DNA of 5,399 bases from Propionibacterium sp. (GCA_012719335.1 JAAYAO010000203.1:1-5399), one strand, 5' to 3'. Positions 1 through 5,342 are shown, counted from the stretch's first letter. Notes: generated from the letters alone by a model not told the origin. A program made the numbers and translations.

Positions 1-213
1 GTGGTGCCCCGCGAACCGGCCGAACCCGGCCCACCACCACCGGGCACCCCGGCCCCCGACCCGGACGACCGGGCCCGGCCGGACCCCACCATGCGCAATA
101 TCGCCATCGCTCTCGGTGGCGCCGGGGCCCTCGGCCTCGGGCTGGCCACCGCCCTGGTGTTGTCCACCTCCGCCGGACGGCGACGTCGGTGGCGACCCGC
201 CGGCAAACGCTGA
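1..213 (+). CDS. C-terminal part of a membrane-anchored surface protein (5' end outside window)
   Basis: Partial gene, open from the first base in frame 1 and ending at TGA 211-213; at least 70 codons remain. The visible part has three sections. Residues 1-30 are a low-complexity stretch rich in Pro, Asp and Gly (PGPPPPGTPAPDPDD), typical of an extracytoplasmic spacer. Residues about 33-55 are a Gly/Ala/Leu hydrophobic helix (IAIALGGAGALGLGLATALV). The end is a short cytosolic tail rich in Arg (RRRRWR). This spacer-helix-basic tail order is the usual C-terminal anchor of exported actinobacterial proteins and is also seen in YcnI- and CopC-like copper proteins, but no functional domain is visible, so I do not assign a family. 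GTG codons at bases 1 and 4 could be starts only if the gene were a tiny protein; a truncated larger gene is more likely. Confidence 0.6.
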   Translation: MVPREPAEPGPPPPGTPAPDPDDRARPDPTMRNIAIALGGAGALGLGLATALVLSTSAGRRRRWRPAGKR

Positions 214-265
214 CCGACCGTTCGCGGCCCCCGTCGCCGGCTTCGGCAGGTTCGGTCACCTCCAA

Positions 266-305
266 CGCCGGTTGAGCAGCCCGCGCAGCGGGCGTGTCGA
301 AACCC
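266..305 (+). repeat. Long-form palindromic interspersed repeat, solo copy
   Basis: This 40-nt stretch is an exact reverse complement of 4586-4625. Its core (270-304) begins GGTTGAGC and ends GTCGAAACC, with an 18-nt insert between them. The insert carries a perfect 6-bp hairpin, GCCCGC (279-284) / GCGGGC (288-293), with a 3-nt loop. It sits alone in the 177-nt gap between the end of the surface-protein gene and the GT2 gene, so it could act as a 3' hairpin for the former. Repeats with the GGTTTCGACA...GCTCAACC pattern are, to my recollection, scattered through intergenic regions of several Actinobacteria. I see nothing else recognisable in 214-265 or 306-350. Confidence 0.85.
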
Positions 306-353
306 TCGTGTCCGTCGGCGGCGCCGTGCGCACACCGCGCCGCTGAGAACCGC

Positions 354-384
354 TGGACGTGCGGCCCCGTCCGGTGGGTAGCCT
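354..384 (+). promoter_or_regulatory. Probable leaderless promoter of the GT2 operon
   Basis: TAGCCT at 379-384 fits the actinobacterial -10 pattern TANNNT and is followed by exactly six bases and then ATG at 391, so transcription would begin at or next to the start codon. TGGACG at 354-359 is a possible weak -35 (4 of 6 matches to TTGACA), but its 19-nt spacer is longer than usual. The same -10 plus six bases plus start codon layout recurs at pheA in this window, which raises confidence. The transcription start is inferred, not shown. Confidence 0.6.
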
Positions 385-390
385 GTGCCC

Positions 391-1152
391 ATGTCCTTGT
401 CGGGTGCCTGCGTGATACCGGCCCGTGATGCGGCGCCGGTGATCGCCGACACGGTGGCCGCCGTGCGTGCCCTGCGCGGGGTGGACGTGGTGATCGTCTG
501 CGACGACGGGTCGGACGACGAAACCGCCAAGTACGCCGCCGGCGCCGGGGCGATCATCGTCACCCACCAGAAATCCCTCGGCCGGGCCCGCAGCATCGAC
601 TCCTCGGTCAACGCGCTCGGCATCCTGGAAACCCGCGACAACCTGAAACGGGCCGGCTTCGTGCTGATCGCCGACGCCGACCTCGGCACCGATGCCCAAC
701 GGCTGGCCGCCCTGGTCGCACCGGTGCGCGAGGGCGAGGTCGACCTGGCGACCGCGGTGCCCGCCGGGGAGCACGAACCCGGCGTCGCCGAGGACCTCGC
801 CGTCCGGGGCATCGAAGAACTGACCGGCTGGCGACCCCGGGCGCCGCTGACCGGGCTGCACTGCCTGACCCGCAGCACCTTCGAGGTGGCCAGCCCACTG
901 GCTGCGGGCCGGGGCGCCGATGTCGGAATGCTGATCGATGTGCGCGGTGCCGGGTTGCGGGTTCGCGAGGTCGAACTCGACCTGCGCCCGGACGACCGGA
1001 ACGGGTCGCTGGCGGCGTCGATGGAACGCGCCCGCACCCTGACCGACGTCACCCGGGCGCTGGCCGGCCGCGGCCTGAAGGCCGACTCCTTCCTGCCCGA
1101 GGGAGGCCTGTCCGGTCTGCTGCGGCGCGGCCCGTGGAGCCGCAACCCGTGA
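391..1152 (+). CDS. Family 2 (GT-A fold) glycosyltransferase-like protein
   Basis: A 253-residue soluble protein with no membrane segment. The N-terminus has the nucleotide-sugar binding strand of GT2 enzymes (ACVIPARDAAPVI, residues 6-18), followed by VVIVCDDGSDDET (33-45) with the conserved acidic DDGS. ADADLG (94-99) is the DXD-type metal/nucleotide-binding motif. GRGADVGMLIDVRGAGLRV (173-191) resembles the acceptor-side helix of GpgS-like (glucosyl-3-phosphoglycerate synthase) enzymes. The GpgS HRN element appears here as DDRN (201-204), so GpgS activity should not be assumed. The substrate is unknown; candidates are a polyprenyl-phosphate sugar or a small glycoside. I chose ATG 391 because the -10 hexamer lies six bases upstream; GTG 385 would add only two residues. 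The TGA overlaps the next gene's GTG (GTGA), so the two are translationally coupled. Confidence 0.82.
   Translation: MSLSGACVIPARDAAPVIADTVAAVRALRGVDVVIVCDDGSDDETAKYAAGAGAIIVTHQKSLGRARSIDSSVNALGILETRDNLKRAGFVLIADADLGTDAQRLAALVAPVREGEVDLATAVPAGEHEPGVAEDLAVRGIEELTGWRPRAPLTGLHCLTRSTFEVASPLAAGRGADVGMLIDVRGAGLRVREVELDLRPDDRNGSLAASMERARTLTDVTRALAGRGLKADSFLPEGGLSGLLRRGPWSRNP
1136..1152 (+). promoter_or_regulatory. Ribosome binding site and GTGA stop/start overlap deciding the GT-C start
   Basis: GGAG at 1136-1139 lies nine bases before GTG 1149. That GTG shares bases with the TGA (1150-1152) that ends the GT2 gene. This is the standard 4-nt coupling overlap and favours 1149 over the in-frame GTG at 1134, which is only five codons upstream and has a poorer upstream purine tract. 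Confidence 0.7.
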
Positions 1153-2732
1153 CCGAGCCCGAACCGTCCCGTACCGGCGCCCGGCCCTGGCACCGCAACC
1201 CCCACCTCGGGTTGGGGCTGATCATCGCCGCCACCGCGGTGACGGTGTTCGTCGGCTTCCTCGGCCCGTCCTCGGTCACCCTGACCCTCGGGCCCCGCGA
1301 CGGGTCGCTGCTGCCGCCCTGGTACCTGCCGCCGGACACCATCGCCACCCCCAATGAATGGTTCGTCTCCGGGCTGATCGCACTGGTGCTGCTGCTGGGC
1401 GCGGCCGGGCTGGGGCTGACCCTGCGCGGGGTCGCCGCCGGCTGGCAACCCAACCTGAAACGACTCTTCGGTGTCGGCCTGGGCCTGAACCTGGTCACCA
1501 TCATGGTGCCGCCGATGACCTCGGCCGATGTGCTGATGTACGCCGCCTACGGTCGGCTGCAACGGCTCGGCCTGAATCCGTACGACATCACCCCTGCCGA
1601 GGTGTTCCGCAGCCAGTACGACGAGGTGCTGCGCTGGGTCGAACGGCCCTGGCACGACACCCCCAGCGTGTACGGCCCGCTGAGTTCGTGGACCCAGTGG
1701 TTCGCCAACATCCTGGGCGGGGACAACATGCACGACATCGTGTTCTGGTTGCAGGTGTCGACGGTGCTGCCGTTCATCGTCTGCTGTATCGCGGTGATCT
1801 GGCTGGCCCACGGGGACGCGAAACTGCAAGCCCGGGCGATCCTGCTGACCATTGCCAACCCGCTGATGATCTGGTCGGTGGTGGCCGGCGCGCACAACGA
1901 GGCGTGGGCGATCATGTTCGCGATCATCGGGGTGCTGTTCATGCGGCGCAGTGCCTTCGGGGCCGGGCTGATGATCGGGCTGGCGGGCTGTTTCAAACTC
2001 AGCATCGGCCTGTACGGGCTGGCGATGCTGTGGGGGTACCGCAAACAGCCGCGCGACCTCGTCCTGCTGTGCCTGGGCACCCTGGTGCCGATGGGTCTGG
2101 CCTACGGGCTGTGGGAGCCCAGCGCCCTGGTGCAGGTGCTGCGCAACACCACCTACGTGTCGGTGGGGTCGTGGGTGCAGCCGCTGTACCACCTGCTGAC
2201 CTGGCCGCTGTCGGTCGGCACCACCAAACTGATCCTGAATGTGGTGGCGGTCGTGCTGCTCGTGGTGATCGCCTGGATGTTGTCGCGGGTGCTGCCCTGG
2301 CGGGCGGTGTCGGGGTTGTCCACCTCGGTCGCCCCGCAGGACGACCCGATCACGATCACCGTGCGCACCGCCCTGTTGCTGTCGGTGGCCTGGTTGACCA
2401 CCTCGCTGTACACCCTCGCCTGGTACGACCTGATGGTGTGGGCGCCGTTGGCCCTGCTGGGTGCCACCCGGCTGGACAAACTGTTCGTCTGGCGGGGCGT
2501 TTTCCTGTCGCTGTCCTACGTTCCGGGACGCGCGGTCGAGATGAGTGACGAGTTGATCTTCGTCACGAGCCGGATTCGTGACACGATTTCCCCGATCGTG
2601 CAGATCGGGGTGTTGGTCGCCATCGTCGCGTGGTGGTGGATCCAGTGGTACCGGCCCCGACGCGATCGACGGCGGGCCGACCGGGCCGCCGACCCGGATG
2701 CGGCGATGGCGGGGGTGAGCGACGGTGGCTGA
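1149..2732 (+). CDS. Polytopic GT-C glycosyltransferase, MptA/MptB-like (polyprenyl-phosphomannose dependent)
   Basis: A 527-residue integral membrane protein with about 11-12 hydrophobic helices, the first near residues 20-39 and the last near 481-500, then an Arg/Asp-rich cytosolic tail. Family marks of MptA/MptB-type alpha-1,6-mannosyltransferases are visible. SADVLMYAAYG (125-135) holds the acidic residue D127, expected to be catalytic in the first external loop. LNPYD (142-146) and VYGPLSSW (174-181) follow, then ANPLMIWSVVAGAHNE (236-251) and the late aromatic YTLAWYDLMVW (421-431). Known members take mannose from polyprenyl-phosphate-mannose on the outer membrane face to extend lipomannan/lipoarabinomannan backbones. 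The exact sugar and acceptor here are inferred from family only. Length is usual for the family. It overlaps the GT2 gene upstream by 4 nt and the DUF2510 gene downstream by 8 nt, so it is the centre of an envelope-glycan operon. Confidence 0.85.
   Translation: MTEPEPSRTGARPWHRNPHLGLGLIIAATAVTVFVGFLGPSSVTLTLGPRDGSLLPPWYLPPDTIATPNEWFVSGLIALVLLLGAAGLGLTLRGVAAGWQPNLKRLFGVGLGLNLVTIMVPPMTSADVLMYAAYGRLQRLGLNPYDITPAEVFRSQYDEVLRWVERPWHDTPSVYGPLSSWTQWFANILGGDNMHDIVFWLQVSTVLPFIVCCIAVIWLAHGDAKLQARAILLTIANPLMIWSVVAGAHNEAWAIMFAIIGVLFMRRSAFGAGLMIGLAGCFKLSIGLYGLAMLWGYRKQPRDLVLLCLGTLVPMGLAYGLWEPSALVQVLRNTTYVSVGSWVQPLYHLLTWPLSVGTTKLILNVVAVVLLVVIAWMLSRVLPWRAVSGLSTSVAPQDDPITITVRTALLLSVAWLTTSLYTLAWYDLMVWAPLALLGATRLDKLFVWRGVFLSLSYVPGRAVEMSDELIFVTSRIRDTISPIVQIGVLVAIVAWWWIQWYRPRRDRRRADRAADPDAAMAGVSDGG
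2711..2719 (+). promoter_or_regulatory. Ribosome binding site of the DUF2510 gene
   Basis: GGGGGTGAG lies inside the end of the GT-C gene, five bases before GTG 2725. It is the only good purine-rich site nearby and supports GTG 2725, which places the DUF2510 motif at the very N-terminus, where it normally sits. Confidence 0.6.
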
Positions 2733-3579
2733 GAAAGCCGGCTGGTATCCCGACCCGAGCGAGCGTCCCGACGTGTACCGCTGGTGGAACGGGCTCGGCT
2801 GGACGAACTGGTTGGCCGACAGCGACGACGGCCCGCCCCCGGAGGGGCACGACAACCCGCGGATCACCGCGGTGGTGATTCCCCGCGGCGACCGACAGGT
2901 CTCGCACACCGCCCGCACCCTGCTGATCACCCTGATCGTGGTGCTGGTGGTGCTGGGCCTGGCCGCGGCCGGTGGGGCGGTGACCAACCGCAACACCGTG
3001 CACCCCGATTACGGGCCCACTCCGAGCGGGTTGACCGACACCCCGCAACGGGCCGATGCGGAGTTGTCGTTCGACGAGGAAACCCGGCGGGCCGGCTACG
3101 GTGATGTGTCGGTGACCCTCACCCCCGGGCTGGTCTCCGATTTCGCCCAGCACGAGGGCATCAACCCGATATTCGCCACCCAACAAGAGGTGCCGCAACC
3201 CGGCGGCGCGGACGACTGGGTCGCGCTGGTGGCCTTCGGCAACTTCGACGGCCCACCCCAGCTGGATCTGGAGGCCTACGTCGACTATCTGCTGGGGTTC
3301 GCCGCGCACAAGTTCTTCGGTGAGGTGGTTGCCGAGATCACCGATGTCGCACCGGCTGACCTGAGTGACCTGCCCGAGGGACGAACGGCCGGCAAGACCG
3401 CGGTGCTGCGGTACCCGGCCGGGGCGCCGGGGGATACCGAGTTCGATTCGGTCGAGGTGATCGTGATCGAGCTCAACCCCGCGCAGCGGGCCGTGTGGAT
3501 GTCGATGGTGCCCGAGAACGCCTCCCCGGAGGTGCTCGACAATGTCGCTGCGAGCCGGGCCAGTCTGCAGGTGAACTAG
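2725..3579 (+). CDS. DUF2510 single-pass membrane protein with extracytoplasmic domain
   Basis: A 284-residue protein. Residues 5-30 carry the DUF2510 signature: AGWYPDP, then YRWWNGLGWT, with the conserved Trp and Pro-Asp. This short motif caps many actinobacterial membrane proteins. A variable linker (32-63) leads to one transmembrane helix (about 65-87, LLITLIVVLVVLGLAAAGG). The remaining ~195 residues should lie outside the membrane, since the N-terminus has no signal peptide and the helix acts as a signal anchor. The outer domain is acidic with no Cys or catalytic motif that I recognise. Its ending (VWMSMVPENASPEVLDNVAASR) is reminiscent of Mog1/PsbP-like or LpqN-type secreted domains, but that is only an impression. 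Function is unknown. Eight bases overlap the GT-C gene, so it is co-transcribed. Its TAG stop is the first half of the pheA -10 hexamer. Confidence 0.85.
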   Translation: MAEKAGWYPDPSERPDVYRWWNGLGWTNWLADSDDGPPPEGHDNPRITAVVIPRGDRQVSHTARTLLITLIVVLVVLGLAAAGGAVTNRNTVHPDYGPTPSGLTDTPQRADAELSFDEETRRAGYGDVSVTLTPGLVSDFAQHEGINPIFATQQEVPQPGGADDWVALVAFGNFDGPPQLDLEAYVDYLLGFAAHKFFGEVVAEITDVAPADLSDLPEGRTAGKTAVLRYPAGAPGDTEFDSVEVIVIELNPAQRAVWMSMVPENASPEVLDNVAASRASLQVN

Positions 3580-3582
3580 GCT
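3577..3582 (+). promoter_or_regulatory. -10 element of a leaderless pheA promoter
   Basis: TAGGCT matches TANNNT and is followed by GGCCGG and then GTG 3589, exactly the six-base spacing seen before the GT2 gene. The TAG is also the stop codon of the DUF2510 gene. There is no Shine-Dalgarno sequence before pheA, which agrees with leaderless initiation. I found no convincing -35 at 16-19 nt upstream. Confidence 0.6.
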
Positions 3583-3596
3583 GGCCGGGTGGCCAG
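3581..3596. promoter_or_regulatory. Perfect inverted repeat across the pheA start codon
   Basis: CTGGCC (3581-3586) and GGCCAG (3591-3596) are perfect complements around a 4-nt loop, GGGT. The repeat covers the end of the -10, the predicted transcription start and the GTG codon. It could be an operator, or a hairpin that hides the start in read-through RNA. In GC-rich DNA a 6-bp arm can also arise by chance. Confidence 0.3.
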
Positions 3597-4518
3597 TTAT
3601 GCATATCTGGGGCCGGCGGGAACTTTCACCCACGAGGCCCTGCAGTCCGTCCTGACCGAGGGTGACACCGAGGTTCCTCATTCGTCGGTGATCACCGCGC
3701 TCGAAGCGGTGCGCCTGGGTGAGGTGGACGCCGCCTTCGTGCCGATCGAGAACTCCGTCGAGGGCGGGGTGAGCGCCACCCTGGACTACCTGGCCAACGG
3801 TCACCTGCTGATGATTCGCCGCGAAGTGCTGCTGCCGGTGCAGTTCACCCTGTTCGGCCGGCCCGGCACCACCCTGGACGACGTGAACGTGGTGCTCAGC
3901 CACCCGCACGCGATCGCCCAGTGCCGGGGTTGGTTGGCCGAACACCTGCCGGCGGCGACCATCATCGAGGGCGGGTCGACCGCCGCGGCCGCCGCCGAAG
4001 TGGCCAACCCCGACTCCCGCTTCGATGCCGCGATCAGCGCCAAGGTCGCCGGTGAGATGCACGGGTTGACGCCGCTGGCCTCGGAGATCGCCGACAACAC
4101 CTCGGCGGTGACCCGCTTCGTGTTGGTCACCCGGCCGTCCGCGCCCCCGCCGGCGACCGGCGCCGACAAGACCACCCTGGTCGCCTACATGAAGGTCGAC
4201 CGTTCCGGTGCGCTGCTGGAGATCCTGGAGCAGTTCGCCGGCCGGGGCGTGAACCTGACCCGGATCGAATCCCGCCCCACCAAAACCCAGTTGGGCAACT
4301 ACTGCTTCTCGATCGACGCCGAAGGACACGTCGACGACGCCCGGATGACCGAAACCCTGATGGGCCTGAAGCGGATTTGCGGCCGGGTGGTCTACCTCGG
4401 CTCCTACCCCCGCGCCGACCGGGTCCGTCCGGTGGTCGAGGAGGGCTTCACCGACCACGACTACGCCGCCGCCCGCGAGTGGCTCGACGAGATCATCACC
4501 CCCGACCACGACGGCTGA
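3589..4518 (+). CDS. pheA: Prephenate dehydratase with C-terminal ACT domain
   Basis: A cytosolic enzyme of 309 residues that converts prephenate to phenylpyruvate, the last committed step before phenylalanine. The catalytic domain (about 4-182) opens with YLGPAGTFTHEA (4-15) and has PIENSVEGGV (52-61) and the catalytic Thr-Arg-Phe triad in NTSAVTRFVLV (170-180). The ACT regulatory domain (about 196-275) has SGALLEIL (206-213), the GALxxxL element, and ESRPTK (227-232), the ESRP element; both are known for binding feedback-inhibiting phenylalanine. There is no chorismate mutase domain, so this is the monofunctional actinobacterial type, and about 30 residues follow the ACT domain. GTG 3589 gives the canonical N-terminus and has the leaderless promoter spacing. 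It lies nine bases after the DUF2510 stop, so it may also receive read-through from that operon. Confidence 0.96.
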   Translation: MASYAYLGPAGTFTHEALQSVLTEGDTEVPHSSVITALEAVRLGEVDAAFVPIENSVEGGVSATLDYLANGHLLMIRREVLLPVQFTLFGRPGTTLDDVNVVLSHPHAIAQCRGWLAEHLPAATIIEGGSTAAAAAEVANPDSRFDAAISAKVAGEMHGLTPLASEIADNTSAVTRFVLVTRPSAPPPATGADKTTLVAYMKVDRSGALLEILEQFAGRGVNLTRIESRPTKTQLGNYCFSIDAEGHVDDARMTETLMGLKRICGRVVYLGSYPRADRVRPVVEEGFTDHDYAAAREWLDEIITPDHDG

Positions 4519-4549
4519 AAGCTCGCGTCGGTGTGAATCGGGCGTCCGA

Positions 4550-4579
4550 TCGCGTCGGTTGAGCTTGTCGAAACCAGCG
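4550..4579 (+). repeat. Short-form palindromic repeat, copy A
   Basis: This 30-nt unit is repeated exactly at 4672-4701, in the same direction and 122 bases on. It contains the 19-nt short form GGTTGAGCTTGTCGAAACC (4557-4575). The arms GGTTGAGC and GTCGAAACC are those of the long form at 266-305; here only TT separates them. A partial echo of its first ten bases, TCGCGTCGGT, is at 4523-4532. Confidence 0.85.
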
Positions 4580-4625
4580 TTCACGGGGTTTCGACACGCC
4601 CGCTGCGCGGGCTGCTCAACCGGCG
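4553..4625 (+). terminator. Predicted three-way-junction structure after pheA, probable terminator
   Basis: Short copy A and inverted long copy B fold together. P1 pairs 4553-4564 with 4614-4625 (12 bp, one G.U). P2 pairs 4566-4575 with 4587-4596 (10 bp, 11-nt loop). P3 pairs 4598-4603 with 4607-4612 (6 bp, 3-nt loop). Only 4565, 4597 and 4613 are unpaired at the junction. There is no U-tract, which is common for actinobacterial 3' structures. Its place between convergent genes suggests transcription termination or 3'-end protection; that role is inferred. Confidence 0.55.
4586..4625 (-). repeat. Long-form palindromic repeat, copy B (inverted)
   Basis: An exact 40-nt reverse complement of 266-305. 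It has the same arms and the same internal hairpin (4598-4603 / 4607-4612). It faces copy A at an 11-nt distance, measured between their cores (4576-4586). Confidence 0.88.
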
Positions 4626-4662
4626 GTGGGGGCGTGTGCGGGCTGCTCAACCGGCGGTGGGG
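4607..4662. repeat. Tandem 25-bp partial duplication of the long-form repeat
   Basis: The 25 bases at 4607-4631 occur again exactly at 4638-4662, a 31-nt period. Each begins GCGGGCTGCTCAACC. The second unit is the right half of copy B plus flank and lacks the other arm, so it looks like a local duplication. Confidence 0.8.
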
Positions 4663-4686
4663 CAGGCCCGGTCGCGTCGGTTGAGC
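4645..4686 (-). terminator. Second hairpin between convergent genes, near the LON-gene stop
   Basis: The GCTCAACC arm of the duplicated half-repeat plus flank (4645-4656) pairs with 4675-4686 in copy D, giving 12 bp with one G.U (on + strand RNA) and an 18-nt loop. It begins 18 bases past the stop of the minus-strand LON gene, where a 3' structure is expected. There is no T-tract. Termination is inferred. Confidence 0.35.
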
Positions 4687-4701
4687 TTGTCGAAACCAGC
4701 G
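4672..4701 (+). repeat. Short-form palindromic repeat, copy D
   Basis: Exact 30-nt direct copy of 4550-4579, with the 19-nt core at 4679-4697. It ends three bases from the LON-gene stop codon (complement of 4705-4707). Copies A and D bracket the two long-form pieces, so the gap reads forward, reverse, reverse (partial), forward. Confidence 0.85.
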
Positions 4702-4704
4702 ACC

Positions 4705-5334
4705 TCAGCCGGGCGGCGGGTCCTCGGGTAGTTGCAGGGGGAGCAGCTCCAGCGCCTCGGTGACGAGCCGTTCGGTGGTGTCCAACAGGTCGCGCACCGA
4801 GCCGGCGCCGAGCAGGGTGTGTTGGTCGAGGGCGCCCAGGGGCGCGATACCGGCGAGCTGCCAGGCGGCGGTTAGCGGGTCGTCCGAGACCGGGGTGTCG
4901 GCCCGCCACGGGTGGTGGCCGTACTCGCTGGTGATGGTGAGGGCGCGGCGGACGGCCGCATCGACCTCGGCCAGTCGGGGCGCGTGTTCGTCCGACCATT
5001 CGAGGTCGGGCAGGAATCGGACCTCGGCGCGCGGATACGGGTCGTCCGGCAACCAAGTTTCGACCTCGAAACGCTGCTCGCCCCGGGCGATCAGTTGAAT
5101 CCGACCACCGGCCCCCTGCCGGGTCAGCTCGATGTCGGCCACCGTGCCCAGCCCGAAGCGGGCATCCCCGCCGCCGACCTCGAAGCCGCGTTCGATCAGC
5201 ACCACCCCGAAGCGTTGTTCATCGGCTTCGACGTGTTCGAGCATGGTGCGATAGCGCGGCTCGAAGATCTGCAGGGCCAACGGCATGCCCGGCAGCAGTA
5301 CCGAGCCCAGCGGAAACACCGGCATGGTCGTCAC
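4705..5334 (-). CDS. LON peptidase substrate-binding domain protein (stand-alone)
   Basis: A 209-residue protein with the N-terminal LON domain (Pfam LON_substr_bdg, COG2802 type) and no AAA+ or protease part. Hallmarks are PVFPLGSVLLPGMPLALQIF (5-24), EPRYRTML (25-32), FGVVLIERG (42-50), GTVADIEL (63-70) and GRIQLIARGEQRFEV (77-91). The second half is helical and acidic and ends Pro-rich. Stand-alone members are widespread but poorly characterised; binding of unfolded or target proteins is an analogy with Lon. It is cytosolic, with no signal peptide. I chose GTG at 5332-5334 because GAGG lies eight bases upstream and the protein then starts just before the conserved PVFPLG. ATG 5323-5325 is close behind; ATG 5350-5352 and 5374-5376 would add Arg-rich residues not typical of the family. 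It is convergent with pheA. Confidence 0.88.
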   Translation of the reverse strand: MTTMPVFPLGSVLLPGMPLALQIFEPRYRTMLEHVEADEQRFGVVLIERGFEVGGGDARFGLGTVADIELTRQGAGGRIQLIARGEQRFEVETWLPDDPYPRAEVRFLPDLEWSDEHAPRLAEVDAAVRRALTITSEYGHHPWRADTPVSDDPLTAAWQLAGIAPLGALDQHTLLGAGSVRDLLDTTERLVTEALELLPLQLPEDPPPG

Positions 5335-5342
5335 GGTTCCAA

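Noticed and set aside
256..861. A 201-codon minus-strand frame over the intergenic repeat and the GT2 gene.
   Set aside because: Antisense to the GT2 motifs, Gly/Arg/Val-rich, no recognisable domain, and part of it is translated repeat.
1134..1148. GTG 1134 as the start of the GT-C gene.
   Set aside because: GTG 1149 has the GTGA coupling overlap and GGAG at a proper distance; the extra five residues add nothing recognisable.
1358..2548. A 396-codon + strand frame inside the GT-C gene.
   Set aside because: It is a frame shadow: Arg/Ala/Gly-rich, no hydrophobic helices or motifs, wholly inside a gene with clear family motifs.
2563..4650. A 695-codon open frame on the minus strand opposite the DUF2510 gene and pheA.
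   Set aside because: It lies antisense to two well-supported genes, is low-complexity (rich in Gly, Arg, His, Val) and has no domain. Long antisense frames are normal in DNA this GC-rich.
4550..4701. Repeat cluster considered as a small CRISPR array.
   Set aside because: The units are not evenly spaced, alternate in orientation, are palindromic, and an unlinked inverted copy sits 4.3 kb away. There are no cas genes.
4550..4701. Repeat cluster considered as a MITE or insertion sequence with terminal repeats.
   Set aside because: Outer copies A and D are direct, not inverted; there is no target-site duplication or transposase. A REP-like palindrome family explains it better.
4616..5056. A 146-codon minus-strand frame overlapping the LON gene in another frame.
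   Set aside because: Arg/Pro-rich shadow; the LON-domain motifs are in the other frame.
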